DNA of 60,199 nucleotides, taken from positions 1 through 60,199 of the forward strand of contig JANQIW010000097.1 of the NCBI GenBank assembly GCA_028281945.1, read 5' to 3'. Source of the stretch: Prochloraceae cyanobacterium PL24a_bin.78. GTDB taxonomy: Bacteria > Cyanobacteriota > Cyanobacteriia > Cyanobacteriales > JANQIW01. The notes under the pieces are model-generated. The model made no database searches, had not been told where the DNA came from, and worked only from the letters and a program-made list of their open reading frames with translations. Below, piece after piece: positions 41,317-51,088 of the stretch; the first letter of the stretch is position 1, and each line of letters begins with the position of its first letter. The translations under genes were made by a program, and so were the position numbers.

Positions 41317-42915
41317 ATGATTAACCTTAAGAAAGAGAATAATATGTTTTTGATAATTGCAATAGTTGCTACTATTCCGGCTTTAGTAAGTAAATATTTT
41401 CCAGCAGGTGATAGTCCAAGCCATCTTGAAATTGCTAATACTTTATCTTATTTATTACCTAATTCTCAAGAGGATTTTTTCTCTCATTATTTTGAGTTAA
41501 ATACTACTCTCATTAATACTAACTGGCTTTTTTACTTATTGCCTACTTTATTGATTAAATACTTACCAGCTTTTATTGTAGAAAAACTTATCGTTTGTTC
41601 TTATCTTATCATATTTGTTTTAATGAGTCAATTGATAGGCAAATTAAATAATAAAGTAAACATAGCAGGATTTTTATTGATTCCTATAATTTATAATTTT
41701 GCATTACATGGTGGTTTTTATAGTTTTTTATTTGGCTTAGAGTTATCATTTTTTACTATAGCTTATTATTTATATTATCAAGATCAACTCCATGGGAAAA
41801 ATTCTATCATTTTCTTTTGTTTATTCAATCTTATATATTTATTGCACCCTTTTCCTTTTGCAATGACAATTATTATATTATTTTCTTACTCTGTGTACCT
41901 TGATATTATCAAATTTTTTTTTATAGAAAAAAATATAATCAACTCAATCCCTAAAAATATTAAAATAATTGCCAAAAGTTTTAGTATAACTTTATATGGG
42001 TTCCCAGGAATTATATGTTTGCTCTTGACAGTTTTGAATTCTGAATCAATACAATCAGATAATAAAAGAGAAAGTTTAATTCAGTTAATTAGAATATTAG
42101 CAGGATTTCATTTTCTTTGGTCATACGATTATCTTGAAATTGTGTTAGGAAGAATTCTGATAATTACTGTAGTCAGTATATTTATTATTCTTTTGTTGAA
42201 AAAAATTAAAAGCTTTCAAATTAGAAATCAAGATGGTCTAATATTTGCTTTGTTATTTTGTTTAATTCTTTACTTTTTATTTCCAGAAACCTTTGGTGGT
42301 GGAGGTAGTATCAATATTAGAACAAGTGTATACATATACTTTTTAATAGTTCTTTGGATCGGTTATGAAATCAATCAAAAAAGACTGAAAAATTTTATTA
42401 AAGCTATAAGTATCATTATATTTGTAATATTAGTTCTGTTTAATTCTGTTAAAAGCATACAAATCAGTAATTTAATTGAAGAATATATTTCTGTAAGCCC
42501 CTATGTCAAAGAAAATTCTACGATTGTAAGTTTTAATCTTATTGAACGAGGACTAAATTTTGAAGATAGAGTTATTACTAATCGAAAAGGTATTGGACAA
42601 GTCACAGGATATATTGCTGTTTCTAGAAATAGCATTCATCTTGGAAATTATCAAGCGACTAGAAAGAATTTCCCTATTAAATTCCGCTCTGAAATTTATC
42701 CTAGAACATTATTGATTGCTAAACCACCAAAGATTATAGAATACAATCAAACTAAAGGTAGAATTGACTATGTATTACTTTGGGGAGCATCTTATACTAA
42801 CAATAAGGAGCTTTTGAAATCAATCAAGGAACAGTTAAATAATAATTATCACTTGGTTCATACTTCAGTAAAACGTGGTTTAGCAGAACTATATGAAATC
42901 AACTCTTCGTTATAA
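41317..42915 (+). CDS. multi-pass membrane protein, GT-C-like, paralogue 1
   Basis: 532 residues with about ten to twelve predicted helices. The first extracytoplasmic loop has AGDSPSHLEIANTLSYLL (about 28-45); an acidic/His loop here is typical of GT-C glycosyltransferases that use lipid-linked sugars. A soluble C-terminal part (about 385-532) has YVKENSTIVSFNLIERGLNF and GRIDYVLLWGASY. About 70% of residues look identical to the next gene. The last residues (INSSL) are read from the duplicated GT2 fragment, whereas the paralogue ends at INS. It is divergent from the GT2 operon. The GT-C call is from topology and the loop only. Confidence 0.7.
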   Translation: MINLKKENNMFLIIAIVATIPALVSKYFPAGDSPSHLEIANTLSYLLPNSQEDFFSHYFELNTTLINTNWLFYLLPTLLIKYLPAFIVEKLIVCSYLIIFVLMSQLIGKLNNKVNIAGFLLIPIIYNFALHGGFYSFLFGLELSFFTIAYYLYYQDQLHGKNSIIFFCLFNLIYLLHPFPFAMTIIILFSYSVYLDIIKFFFIEKNIINSIPKNIKIIAKSFSITLYGFPGIICLLLTVLNSESIQSDNKRESLIQLIRILAGFHFLWSYDYLEIVLGRILIITVVSIFIILLLKKIKSFQIRNQDGLIFALLFCLILYFLFPETFGGGGSINIRTSVYIYFLIVLWIGYEINQKRLKNFIKAISIIIFVILVLFNSVKSIQISNLIEEYISVSPYVKENSTIVSFNLIERGLNFEDRVITNRKGIGQVTGYIAVSRNSIHLGNYQATRKNFPIKFRSEIYPRTLLIAKPPKIIEYNQTKGRIDYVLLWGASYTNNKELLKSIKEQLNNNYHLVHTSVKRGLAELYEINSSL

Positions 42916-42949
42916 CAAGGAATCTGGATAATCAGTTTCATTGATTTTT
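42903..42949. repeat. duplication scar, copied fragment of the GT2 5' end
   Basis: 46 of 47 bases match 41196-41242, in the same orientation. The fragment includes GT2 codons 1 to about 13 with no gene body attached, and provides the last codons and stop of paralogue 1. This fits tandem duplication of a unit running from inside GT2 through the membrane-protein gene. Confidence 0.9.
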
Positions 42950-43008
42950 GAGGTATTATCTTTTAATAAACTTCCTATAATTTTAAATTACTTAGGCCAA
43001 GGGGGATA

Positions 43009-44616
43009 ATGATTAACTTCAGGAGAGAAAATAAGATCTTTTTGATAATTGCTATAGTTGCTACTATTCCGGCTTTAGTGAGTAAATATTTTCCGGCTGT
43101 AGATAGTCCAAGTCATCTTGAAATTGCTAATGTTTTATCTTCTTTATTAGCTAATCCTCAAGAGGATTTTTTTTCTAATTATTTTGAGTTAAATCCTACT
43201 TTAATTCATACTAATTGGCTTTTTTATTTATTGCCTAGTCTATTGATTAAGTATTTACCTGCTTTTGTTGTGGAAAAAATTATCGTTTTTTTATATATTT
43301 TAATATTTATTTTGACAGGAAAAATTATAAGTAAATTATATCAAACCCAAATTAATATAGCTGGATTTTTATTAATACCTTTAGTTTATAATTTTCCATT
43401 GCATACAGGTTTTTATAGTTTTTTATTTGGCTTAGAATTATCATTTTTAACGATAGCTTATTATTTATATTTTCAAGATAAATGGCAATTTACCAACTCT
43501 ATTATTTTCTTTTTCCTATTTAATCTGATATATTTATTCCATCCTTTTACATTTGCTATGACATTGGTAATATTATATCCTTATTCTCTGTATCCAACTC
43601 TTATTAAATATTATGTTACAGAAAAATTTACTATTAAGTTAATTCCTAAAATTCTCAAAATTATTACTCAAAATTCAAATATTCTTCTCTATGCTTTACC
43701 TGGAATTCTCTGTTTGCTATTAACATTGTTAGATTTTGACGCGGTAACATCTGAATATGAGAGAGATACTTTTTTTCAACTACTTAAAATTTTAGGAGGA
43801 TTTTACTTTTTATGGTCATATTCTCCACTTGAAATTATAATGGGGATGATACTTATCTTATTTGTATCCATCTTATTTATGATAATTTTGCAAAAAAAGC
43901 TAAAAAGATTCCCAACAGAGAAAAAAATAGAGCATAAAGATGGATTAATATTGTCTTGGTTATTGTGTCTAATTCTTTACTTTTTATCTCCAGATAACTT
44001 TGCCCAAGGAGGGAATCTTAATATTAGAATAAGTGTATATTTATATTTTTTAATGGTTGTTTGGCTAGGCTATCAAATTCATCAGAAAAGATTTATACTA
44101 TTAATCAAATATTTTAGCATGAGTCTCTTTACTATTTTATTAATATTTAATGCTTTTAAAAGTATCCAAATTAGTAATTTTATAGAAGAATATACTTCTG
44201 TAACTCCTTATGTCAAAGAAAATTCTACCATTATTAGCTTTAATTTGATTGAAAAAGGATTGAATTTTGACGATGAAGTTATTAGCAATCGTAGAGGAAT
44301 AGGCCATGTAACAGGATATATAGCAGTGGCTACAAACAGTATAAACCTAGGCAACTATCAATCAACTAGGGATAACTTTCCTATTAAATTTCGCTCTGAA
44401 ATTAACCCTCAAACCTTGTTAATTGCGGAACCACCAAAAATTATAGAATACAATCAAACTCAAGGAAAGATTGACTATGTATTACTTTGGGGAGCATCTT
44501 ATGCTAAAAATAAGGAGCTTTTGAAATCAATCAAGGAGGAGTTAAATGACAATTATCACTTGATTTATACTTCATCAAAAAGAGGTTTGGCAGAATTATA
44601 TGAAATTAATTCTTAG
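43009..44616 (+). CDS. multi-pass membrane protein, GT-C-like, paralogue 2
   Basis: 535 residues, colinear with paralogue 1 over the full length. It has the same AVDSPSHLEIANVLSSLL loop (about 28-45), the same hydrophobic pattern and the same soluble end (YVKENSTIISFNLIEKGLNF, GKIDYVLLWGASY). Divergence is spread along the gene, including its membrane helices, so the duplication is not recent, although the scar between the genes is still readable. AAGGGGG lies just before the ATG. It is likely to act on the same glycan system as its neighbours, perhaps with a different sugar or acceptor. Confidence 0.7.
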   Translation: MINFRRENKIFLIIAIVATIPALVSKYFPAVDSPSHLEIANVLSSLLANPQEDFFSNYFELNPTLIHTNWLFYLLPSLLIKYLPAFVVEKIIVFLYILIFILTGKIISKLYQTQINIAGFLLIPLVYNFPLHTGFYSFLFGLELSFLTIAYYLYFQDKWQFTNSIIFFFLFNLIYLFHPFTFAMTLVILYPYSLYPTLIKYYVTEKFTIKLIPKILKIITQNSNILLYALPGILCLLLTLLDFDAVTSEYERDTFFQLLKILGGFYFLWSYSPLEIIMGMILILFVSILFMIILQKKLKRFPTEKKIEHKDGLILSWLLCLILYFLSPDNFAQGGNLNIRISVYLYFLMVVWLGYQIHQKRFILLIKYFSMSLFTILLIFNAFKSIQISNFIEEYTSVTPYVKENSTIISFNLIEKGLNFDDEVISNRRGIGHVTGYIAVATNSINLGNYQSTRDNFPIKFRSEINPQTLLIAEPPKIIEYNQTQGKIDYVLLWGASYAKNKELLKSIKEELNDNYHLIYTSSKRGLAELYEINS

Positions 44617-44652
44617 GGCTTTCTCAATATATCTTAATTCAAGAAAATCATA

Positions 44653-44669
44653 GGCGAAATCTATTCGCC
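44653..44669. terminator. hairpin between convergent GT-C-like and SBP genes
   Basis: GGCGAA (44653-44658), loop ATCTA and TTCGCC (44664-44669) form a 6-bp GC-rich stem between two convergent stop codons. On the minus strand a TGATTTTC tail follows. Probably a weak terminator for both directions. Confidence 0.4.
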
Positions 44670-44689
44670 CACTAACAAAATCTTTCTCA

Positions 44690-46339
44690 CTAATTTCGCT
44701 TAATTGTCCACAAAGGAAAGTTCTGACTAGGATTAATAGTGACACCAGTAATACCATTCTGGGAAAAAGCATAATCTTTAGTTTGCCATAAAGGAATATA
44801 AGGCACATCTTTAGCTAAAATTTCCTGTATTTTGCCAAAAATTTCTTGTCGTTTTTCTGGATCTTGTTCCTTTCTTTGCTTATCAATTAATTGATTAATC
44901 TCCTCATTATAGTAAAAAGAACCCTGAGTTGCCGCTCCTCCTTTCTGACAACCATCTTGAGAATTGCCTTCATTACATTGTAAAAAAGGTTGAATATAAT
45001 TATCAGCATCTAAAAAATCTGGATACCAATCGCTCAAAAAGCTAGGATAAATTCCCTTCGCCAAATTAGCAAAAGCCGTCGCACCTTCCACACTACTAGG
45101 CACAAATTCGATCGCCCCATCCAATTGTCTTTCTGCTAATGCTTTGAGAGTAGCAGCCACAATTGCTCGAATATTAGATCCCGAAGGATGCCAGATCTCA
45201 ACAGTAATGGGATTTGCCGCTGAATAACCGGCTTGAGATAATAATTGTTTCGCTTTTTCTACATTAACATTGCCATATTTTTCTTTAAATACTGGCTTAT
45301 AAGCATCAAATGCAGTGGGAATTAGACTATAAATAGGTTCTCCTTGCCCTTGTAATGCTCTTTGATTAAGTAAATTTCGATCTACGATTGAAGCAATAGC
45401 CTGACGGACTTCTAATTTATCTAAAGGTTTTTGGTTACGATTCAAAGACATAAAACTAACTGCCGTGCCCGGTGCTTCAATATCTTGCCATTTACCCTCT
45501 TGAGCGTCTTTTCTTAAAGATTCAATTTGATCGGGATCGAAAGTTTGATATGCCACATCTACAGCATTTGTCCGAAAACTATTAAATAAATTCGCCGAAT
45601 TCCCCGGATATATTTGAATATCAACCCCTTGATTTTCTGGTTTATCTCCCCAATAATCCTCAAAAACATCTAATCTAATACCATTACTACTAAAATCAAC
45701 TAACTTATATCTTCCCGTGCCCACTAACTTATTGGGATCAAACTTTCCCTCACCTAATTCATAAGAACTAGGAGACACAGCAGCAGTTCCTGGAAATGCT
45801 AATAAAGCTTGAAAAGCAGCGAAAGGTTGTTTTAATTTAATGGTAAGTAAATATTCTTCTGTTGCTTCTATGGTGTCAATATCTGACAATAAAAATGAAG
45901 GTTTACCCCCATTATCCCTAAAACGTTGGAGAGAGAATTTCATCGCTTCTGCATTAAAAGGAGTACCATCGTGAAATTTTACTCCTTGACGTAAAGGGAT
46001 GGTATAAGTTAACCCATCATCACTTATTTGAGGCATTTCTTGTGCCAATAAAGGTTGTAATTTAGTTGAACCTAATTTATAAGTATATAAACTTTGTCCA
46101 ACATTGTAAATAATGTTCAATCCAGATAGTTCATAGCTATCGGCTGGATCTAAAGTTCGTACTTTTAAAGTAGTGCCAATGGCAATTCGGTCGTTATTTG
46201 TTCTATTATTTGAACCATCTCCAGTAGTGCTTGGGTTATTATTACAAGCAACAGCTAAAGAAAAACATAAAAAGAATAAACATATAAATTTACCAAAGCG
46301 ATATATTTCTTTCCAATATGGTCTTAATGTGTTTTTCAT
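44690..46339 (-). CDS. ABC transporter substrate-binding lipoprotein, family 5 (peptide/nickel type)
   Basis: 549 residues from the ATG at 46339 (a TTG lies two codons earlier). A lipoprotein signal ends FLCFSLAVAC, lipidated on the cysteine at about residue 32. The mature protein is a family 5 solute-binding protein with its signature near the N-terminus: LDPADSYELSGLNIIYNVGQ, then PLLAQEMPQISDDGLTYTIPLRQGVKFHDGTPFNAE (the classic family motif, quoted in parts: LRQGVKFHDGTPFNAEAMKF). It probably binds oligopeptides at the outer face of the plasma membrane. The permease at 58867 belongs to the same transporter class but lies 12.5 kb away, so pairing is only a possibility. Confidence 0.92.
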   Translation of the reverse strand: MKNTLRPYWKEIYRFGKFICLFFLCFSLAVACNNNPSTTGDGSNNRTNNDRIAIGTTLKVRTLDPADSYELSGLNIIYNVGQSLYTYKLGSTKLQPLLAQEMPQISDDGLTYTIPLRQGVKFHDGTPFNAEAMKFSLQRFRDNGGKPSFLLSDIDTIEATEEYLLTIKLKQPFAAFQALLAFPGTAAVSPSSYELGEGKFDPNKLVGTGRYKLVDFSSNGIRLDVFEDYWGDKPENQGVDIQIYPGNSANLFNSFRTNAVDVAYQTFDPDQIESLRKDAQEGKWQDIEAPGTAVSFMSLNRNQKPLDKLEVRQAIASIVDRNLLNQRALQGQGEPIYSLIPTAFDAYKPVFKEKYGNVNVEKAKQLLSQAGYSAANPITVEIWHPSGSNIRAIVAATLKALAERQLDGAIEFVPSSVEGATAFANLAKGIYPSFLSDWYPDFLDADNYIQPFLQCNEGNSQDGCQKGGAATQGSFYYNEEINQLIDKQRKEQDPEKRQEIFGKIQEILAKDVPYIPLWQTKDYAFSQNGITGVTINPSQNFPLWTIKRN

Positions 46340-46345
46340 TATCAA

Positions 46346-46587
46346 TTTAAAATTAAAACTAATACAATAATTGAAATTTTAGGGTTAGGAACAATATAAA
46401 TACGTAAACTATTTTCTTCCTAATACCTAAGCTTATGCTTTATATAGTCAAATATATTACTTAATATATAGTCAATAAAATAAAGATAAACTTCCCCGAC
46501 ACTTTTATTCAAGAGTTTACTTAGATGAATTATCAAAAATAATGCTATAATCTAAAGATTTTACATTTAAGATAATTAACAAAAATT
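46346..46587. other. intergenic, promoter region of the SBP gene
   Basis: AT-rich, with repeated AATATATT-like words near 46440-46480. The SBP promoter should lie next to 46346. Nothing else was recognised before the dispersed repeat begins. Confidence 0.35.
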
Positions 46588-46718
46588 CATTCTCCCCATC
46601 CTTGATTTAAGTAATAAGTAACAAGTAATAAGTAATAAGTAAATAAGATGCACTTTTTTTCTCCCAAGTCTCCCCATCTCCCCATCTCCCCATCTCCCCA
46701 TCTCCCCATCTCCCCATT
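46588..46718. repeat. composite dispersed repeat, copy 3 (C-rich on + strand)
   Basis: In order: ATTCTCCCCATCC, TTGATTTAAGTAATAAGTAA, AGTAATAAGTAAATAAGATG, CACTTTTTTTCTCCC, then seven CCCCATCT 8-mers to 46718. It has the same order as copies 1 and 2 but a reduced TTGTCTC section. The minus strand has at least seven GGGG tracts with four-base spacing, a strong G-quadruplex motif. It lies downstream of ybaB. Confidence 0.85.
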
Positions 46719-46728
46719 AACTCTAGAG

Positions 46729-46748
46729 AACCCCGCAAATGCAGGGTT
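46729..46748 (-). terminator. hairpin downstream of ybaB
   Basis: AACCCCGC, loop AAAT and GCAGGGTT pair with one mismatch (an 8-bp stem). It lies 17 bases after the ybaB stop on the minus strand. No T-run follows, so it may be a repeat-borne hairpin rather than an efficient terminator. Confidence 0.4.
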
Positions 46749-46764
46749 TAGGTAAATCAAGGAA

Positions 46765-47115
46765 TTACATCCCAGGTAAATTCAAACCGCTAGTCAATTC
46801 TTCCATTCGATCGCGCATAGTAGCAGTAGATTTATTATAAGCATCAGTCATAGCAGCCGTAACCATAGCACTAAGGGCTTGTGCACTACCAGCCTTTTCT
46901 AGAGCTTCAGGAGAGATTTCCACCCCTCGTGGTTCTTGATTACCAGAAAGAATAACTTTCACCAAACCATCAGGACTTTTTCCTTCTATTTCCATTTGCT
47001 CCAACTCTTCTTGAAGCTGTTTAGCTCCTTCTTGAACTTGTTGAGCCTTTTTAAAAGCCTCAGTGAGTTCTTTCATTTTGCCTAAACCGAATCCAAAACC
47101 CTTTCCTTTGTTCAT
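46765..47115 (-). CDS. ybaB: YbaB/EbfC nucleoid-associated protein
   Basis: 116 residues from the ATG at 47115 ([14 protein letters not shown]...); a TTG frame reaching 47142 almost touches murB and is less likely. A coiled helix ([28 protein letters not shown]; core [18 protein letters not shown]) is followed by a beta strand with [20 protein letters not shown] and the C-terminal helix pair [17 protein letters not shown]. It forms dimers that bind DNA. It is transcribed after murB, in the order murC-murB-ybaB on the minus strand. Confidence 0.93.
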   Translation of the reverse strand: MNKGKGFGFGLGKMKELTEAFKKAQQVQEGAKQLQEELEQMEIEGKSPDGLVKVILSGNQEPRGVEISPEALEKAGSAQALSAMVTAAMTDAYNKSTATMRDRMEELTSGLNLPGM

Positions 47116-47143
47116 AATTTTTTCTTGTCTAGTAAATTTCAAT

Positions 47144-48109
47144 TTATGGATTAAACTTACCTAATAGTTTAACCTCTGGTTTCAATGATATAGACCAACG
47201 ATATTCTACCTGTTCTTGAACATAACGGATAACGCGATAAATATCATCTGCTGTAGCATTATCCCAGTTGAGAATAAAATTAGCATGCTTGAGAGCAACT
47301 TGTGCTCCTCCGATTTGAAAACCTTTTAATCCGATTTCCTCGATTAACCTACCTGCTTTATAGGGTGTTGGATTGCGAAAAACACTTCCGCAAGAAGGTT
47401 TATCATAAGGTTGAGATTGAATGCGTTGTTGACGATTTTGCTTAGTTAACTCCATGACTTCAGCTTTGCTAAAACCGGTTTGTAATTGTAAAGTTGCTTC
47501 AATTACCAAGCGTTTTGAGCCTTGAAGGCAAGAAGTTCGATAACTATAATTAAGATCTTCAGGAGTTACAATTTCAATATCTCCTTCTGGAGTTAAAATA
47601 GTAGCACTAACTAGTACATCAGCTAAACAATTTTGATGAGCACCAGCATTCATAACTACTGCACCTCCTACGGTTCCTGGAATACCGATAGCCCATTCCA
47701 ATCCCCGCCAACCTCGTTTAGCAGCTTCATTAGCTAAATTAGCAATCGGTACACCTGCTGCCGCTGTAATTTGCCCTGTATGAGCCTCAAAAGAACAATG
47801 TTTGAGATTTCGAGTATTTAAAACTAAACCTGGAATGCCAGCATCACTAATTAAGAGATTGGAACCTGCACCTAAAAAAGTCAATGGCAAATCTTGTTTC
47901 GCGAACCATTCAAAAGTTGCGTCTATAGCATGATAGTTTTTTGGTTCTACATACCATTGAGCTTCACCACCGACTTTATAGGTACTGTATTTAGCTAAAG
48001 ATACTTGGGGCCGAATTATGCAATCCATATCAGATAATTTAATAGGTTTTTGAGTATCATCTATCGAACAATATTCAAAAAACTGTCCCAAAGGTTGAGT
48101 ATAAGTCAT
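47144..48109 (-). CDS. murB: UDP-N-acetylenolpyruvoylglucosamine reductase
   Basis: 321 residues. It reduces UDP-GlcNAc-enolpyruvate to UDP-MurNAc with NADPH and FAD in peptidoglycan synthesis. FAD-binding blocks are [17 protein letters not shown] (about 40-56) and [14 protein letters not shown] (about 78-91), then [18 protein letters not shown]. Catalytic residues sit in [16 protein letters not shown] (where many relatives have serine in this position) and PEVKLLG near the end. It follows murC on the same strand with a 113-base gap. Confidence 0.96.
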   Translation of the reverse strand: MTYTQPLGQFFEYCSIDDTQKPIKLSDMDCIIRPQVSLAKYSTYKVGGEAQWYVEPKNYHAIDATFEWFAKQDLPLTFLGAGSNLLISDAGIPGLVLNTRNLKHCSFEAHTGQITAAAGVPIANLANEAAKRGWRGLEWAIGIPGTVGGAVVMNAGAHQNCLADVLVSATILTPEGDIEIVTPEDLNYSYRTSCLQGSKRLVIEATLQLQTGFSKAEVMELTKQNRQQRIQSQPYDKPSCGSVFRNPTPYKAGRLIEEIGLKGFQIGGAQVALKHANFILNWDNATADDIYRVIRYVQEQVEYRWSISLKPEVKLLGKFNP

Positions 48110-48222
48110 AAGGAGTTTTTCTTAAATTAATTAATATCTTAATAACGATGACCAATTTATAATCTTAATAGTTCCCTAAATTTTATTACTGATTAATATT
48201 TATTAATATTTAGGGATTGTAA

Positions 48223-49635
48223 TTATCCATTGGATTTCCTTGGGATTAGTTTATCAATAACTTGGTTAAGATTCCCTGCTCCTAAAAACAAAGCCATATC
48301 CCCCGGAGTTAGAAGTTCTTTTAAGAAGGTCTCGTTAGATTGTAAGCTAGGATGATAGATAACATGGTGATGATGATTACTTATTTCATCGGCTACATCT
48401 TTACCACTTAAATTATCAATTTTTGGCTCTCCTGCACTATAAATATCAGTTATCACTACCAAATCTGCATCTTGCCAGCATTCTCCAAACTCTTTCATAA
48501 AGGTTTGGGTACGACTGTAACGATGTGGCTGAAAAATAGCTACAATTCTTTTAGCATCATATTTACTAACTCTTTGACGAGCGGCTGATAAAGTTGCTTT
48601 AATTTCACTAGGATGGTGGGCATAATCATCGATTAATGTAATATTATTATACTTTCCTCTCTCTTCAAAACGACGTTTAGCCCCTTGGAAAGTTGCCATT
48701 GCCGATGCTATTTGTTCAAATTCTAGATTTAATAATCTTCCTGAAGCTATTACGGCTAAAGTATTACTTAGGTTATGTTTTCCTAAAAGTTTTAAATTAA
48801 TTATTCCCAATTTTTTTCCTTTTTCCCAAACAACCGCGGAGCTTCCTTCAGGGTTATAACTAATATCTGTTACTGTATAATCTGCATTTTTTTCTGGATC
48901 CATACTATAAGTTATATTGGGTTTAAGTTTTTGTGCGACAGTTTCACAGTCTATACACCCTATAATTAACTCACATTGGGATGAAAAAACTTGAAAAATG
49001 TTTATTAACTCTTCTAGACTTTCAAAACGATCGGGATGATCTAATTCTATATTAGTTATAATGCCAATTTTTGGTGAATGTTTTAATAAACTTCCATCGG
49101 ATTCATCTGCTTCCGCCACCAGATATTTACCATAGCCTAAACGGGCATTCCCTTCCCAAGCATCAACTTCTCCTCCTACAATAATGGTAGGATCCATTCC
49201 TGCTTGAAGTAGCATATAACCGATAGAACTACTAGTAGTGGTTTTACCATGAGTTCCAGAAACCGCAATACTTTCGTAATCCTTAATTAAAGCAGCCAAA
49301 AGATCGGAGCGATGAAAAATTGGACACCCCAACTCTAAAGCGGCAAGATATTCAGCATTAGTATTATTAATAGCAGTTGAACATATTACTTGAGGTAATT
49401 GGTTATTAGATTCTAAATTAGAATTATATTTATAGATATCAAAATTAGCTGGATCTTGAGAAGTAAAAATATGTACTCCAACATCTTGCAAACCCTCGGT
49501 AATATGGGTTGCTCGAAGATCAGAACCCGATACAGGTAACTGACGCTTAGCTAAAATGTGGGCAAGTCCTGACATTCCAATGCCACCAATACCAATAAAA
49601 TGGAATGGTCTTCCACTTAAATCAATCATCATCAC
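48223..49635 (-). CDS. murC: UDP-N-acetylmuramate--L-alanine ligase
   Basis: 470 residues. It adds L-alanine to UDP-MurNAc with ATP, the first peptide step of peptidoglycan synthesis. The N-terminal nucleotide-sugar domain begins FHFIGIGGIGMSGLAHIL (about 12-29). The ATP loop is VSGTHGKTTTSSSIGYML (about 126-143). DDYAHHPSEIKATL and FQPHRYSRT mark the centre and C-terminal domain. AAGGAG lies eight bases before a GTG at 49635; the ATG one codon later is an alternative. It is followed by murB. Confidence 0.97.
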   Translation of the reverse strand: MMMIDLSGRPFHFIGIGGIGMSGLAHILAKRQLPVSGSDLRATHITEGLQDVGVHIFTSQDPANFDIYKYNSNLESNNQLPQVICSTAINNTNAEYLAALELGCPIFHRSDLLAALIKDYESIAVSGTHGKTTTSSSIGYMLLQAGMDPTIIVGGEVDAWEGNARLGYGKYLVAEADESDGSLLKHSPKIGIITNIELDHPDRFESLEELINIFQVFSSQCELIIGCIDCETVAQKLKPNITYSMDPEKNADYTVTDISYNPEGSSAVVWEKGKKLGIINLKLLGKHNLSNTLAVIASGRLLNLEFEQIASAMATFQGAKRRFEERGKYNNITLIDDYAHHPSEIKATLSAARQRVSKYDAKRIVAIFQPHRYSRTQTFMKEFGECWQDADLVVITDIYSAGEPKIDNLSGKDVADEISNHHHHVIYHPSLQSNETFLKELLTPGDMALFLGAGNLNQVIDKLIPRKSNG

Positions 49636-49945
49636 TGTAGTATCTCCTTAAACACCACCATCATAATCTTGCTTGAATCATCTTGGTAAAATTCCTTGAA
49701 AATTTTCTTTTGATAGTATCATTTTTGTTGTTTCATCGAAAGATAGAGAGTTCAAGAGAATTGCTAAGATTTCCTATAATCCATACATATACTTATCTTG
49801 GAACTTTTATTTTTGTCAACCTTGATAGCTTTTGCCCAGAAAAATTTCTCAAATTGGAGATCGGATTGCACTACCTTTAGGATATGATTGGATTTATTAA
49901 GAAAAAATTAATCTATTTAATTAAAACATAGAGGAGCCATAAATA
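49636..49945. other. divergent promoter region murC / gap2
   Basis: It holds the 5' leaders of both genes. A 65-codon frame at 49683-49880 crosses it but lacks an ATG start and any family resemblance. GAGGAG at 49931-49936 is the gap ribosome binding site. No clear regulator site was seen. Confidence 0.4.
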
Positions 49946-50959
49946 GTGATTAGAGTAGCAATCAACGGTTTTGGACGTATTGGACGTAACTTTTTAAGAT
50001 GTTGGTTAGGACGGGAAAATAGTCAACTTGAAGTAGTTGGAATTAACGATACTTCTGATCCTAAAACTAATGCTCACCTCCTAAAATACGATTCCATGTT
50101 AGGAAAATTGGATGCTGATATTTCTTCAGATGCCAATTCTATTATTGTAAATGGTAAAACTATTAAGTGTGTTTGCGATCGTAATCCTTTAAATTTGCCT
50201 TGGAAAGAATGGAATGTTGATTTAGTGATCGAAGCAACAGGTGTATTTCGTGATTACGAAGGTGCTTCCAAGCATATACAAGCAGGTGCTAAGAAAGTTA
50301 TGATTACGGCTCCTGGAAAAGGAGAGAATGTGGGAACTTATGTAGTTGGTGTGAATCATCAAGATTACGAACACGATAAAGATGAAGTAATCAGTAATGC
50401 TAGTTGTACAACTAACTGTTTAGCTCCAATTGTTAAAGTTCTTCATGAAAAGTTTGGTATTATCAAAGGAACAATGACAACCACCCACAGTTACACTGGG
50501 GATCAACGTTTACTTGATGCTAGCCACAGAGATTTACGTCGTGCTAGAGCGGCAGCTATCAATATTGTTCCTACTTCTACTGGTGCGGCTAAGGCTGTTG
50601 CTTTAGTAATTCCAGAAATGAAGGGTAAGCTTAATGGTATTGCTTTACGTGTACCTACTCCTAATGTTTCTATTGTGGATTTAGTTGCACAAGTTGAAAA
50701 GTCTACTATTGCTGATGAAGTTAATAACGTGATGAAGGAAGCAGCTAATACTTACATGAAAGGGATCATTGAGTATAATGATCTTGAGTTAGTTTCTTGT
50801 GATTATCGCGGTACTGATTGTTCTTCTACTTTTGATGGTAGTTTAACGATGGTTATGGACGGAGATATGATGAAAATTGTTGCTTGGTATGATAACGAGT
50901 GGGGTTATTCTCAAAGAGTTGTTGATTTAGCCGAAATTATTGCTCAGAAATGGAAATAA
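49946..50959 (+). CDS. gap2: glyceraldehyde-3-phosphate dehydrogenase (gap2, Calvin-cycle type)
   Basis: 337 residues starting at GTG 49946, with GAGGAG nine bases before. The Rossmann start [17 protein letters not shown] and catalytic cysteine C154 in [12 protein letters not shown] are clear, as is the S-loop region [21 protein letters not shown]. The close match to chloroplast GapA/B sequences, and the genome's cyanobacterial nature, favour the NAD(P)H-using Gap2 that serves the Calvin cycle and gluconeogenesis. It is a single gene followed by a strong terminator. Confidence 0.95.
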   Translation: MIRVAINGFGRIGRNFLRCWLGRENSQLEVVGINDTSDPKTNAHLLKYDSMLGKLDADISSDANSIIVNGKTIKCVCDRNPLNLPWKEWNVDLVIEATGVFRDYEGASKHIQAGAKKVMITAPGKGENVGTYVVGVNHQDYEHDKDEVISNASCTTNCLAPIVKVLHEKFGIIKGTMTTTHSYTGDQRLLDASHRDLRRARAAAINIVPTSTGAAKAVALVIPEMKGKLNGIALRVPTPNVSIVDLVAQVEKSTIADEVNNVMKEAANTYMKGIIEYNDLELVSCDYRGTDCSSTFDGSLTMVMDGDMMKIVAWYDNEWGYSQRVVDLAEIIAQKWK

Positions 50960-50989
50960 GTTTTATTTAACTTAAATATGAAAATAATT

Positions 50990-51022
50990 CCCCATTCTTG
51001 ATCAAGGGTGGGGATGCTTTTT
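50990..51022 (+). terminator. strong intrinsic terminator of gap2
   Basis: CCCCATTCTTG (50990-51000) pairs with CAAGGGTGGGG (51003-51013) through a GATC-centred turn, with two G-T wobbles. ATGCTTTTTTG follows. It lies 30 bases after the gap2 stop. Confidence 0.85.
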
Positions 51023-51023
51023 G

Positions 51024-51049
51024 ATATCATTTTATCCATTAGTATGATA
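51024..51049. repeat. 26-bp intergenic repeat, copy B
   Basis: Identical to 37248-37273 over all 26 bases. It begins immediately after the T-run of the gap2 terminator. The flanks (aggccgctgaag) are unrelated to the other copy, so the 26-mer itself is the conserved unit. Confidence 0.85.
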
Positions 51050-51088
51050 AGGCCGCTGAAGAACTCTAGAAAGTTGATAGAAATTAAA

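Noticed and set aside
44596..44808. 70-codon minus-strand frame at the convergent 3' ends
   Set aside because: It overlaps the end of the SBP gene in another frame and the GT-C-like gene end; no independent support.
46655..46718. CCCCATCT array as a CRISPR-like repeat
   Set aside because: The units are 8 bp, abutting and without unique spacers; it is a microsatellite within the dispersed repeat.
49683..49880. 65-codon + strand frame before gap2
   Set aside because: It starts at TTG without a ribosome binding site, has no recognisable family and lies in a promoter/leader region.
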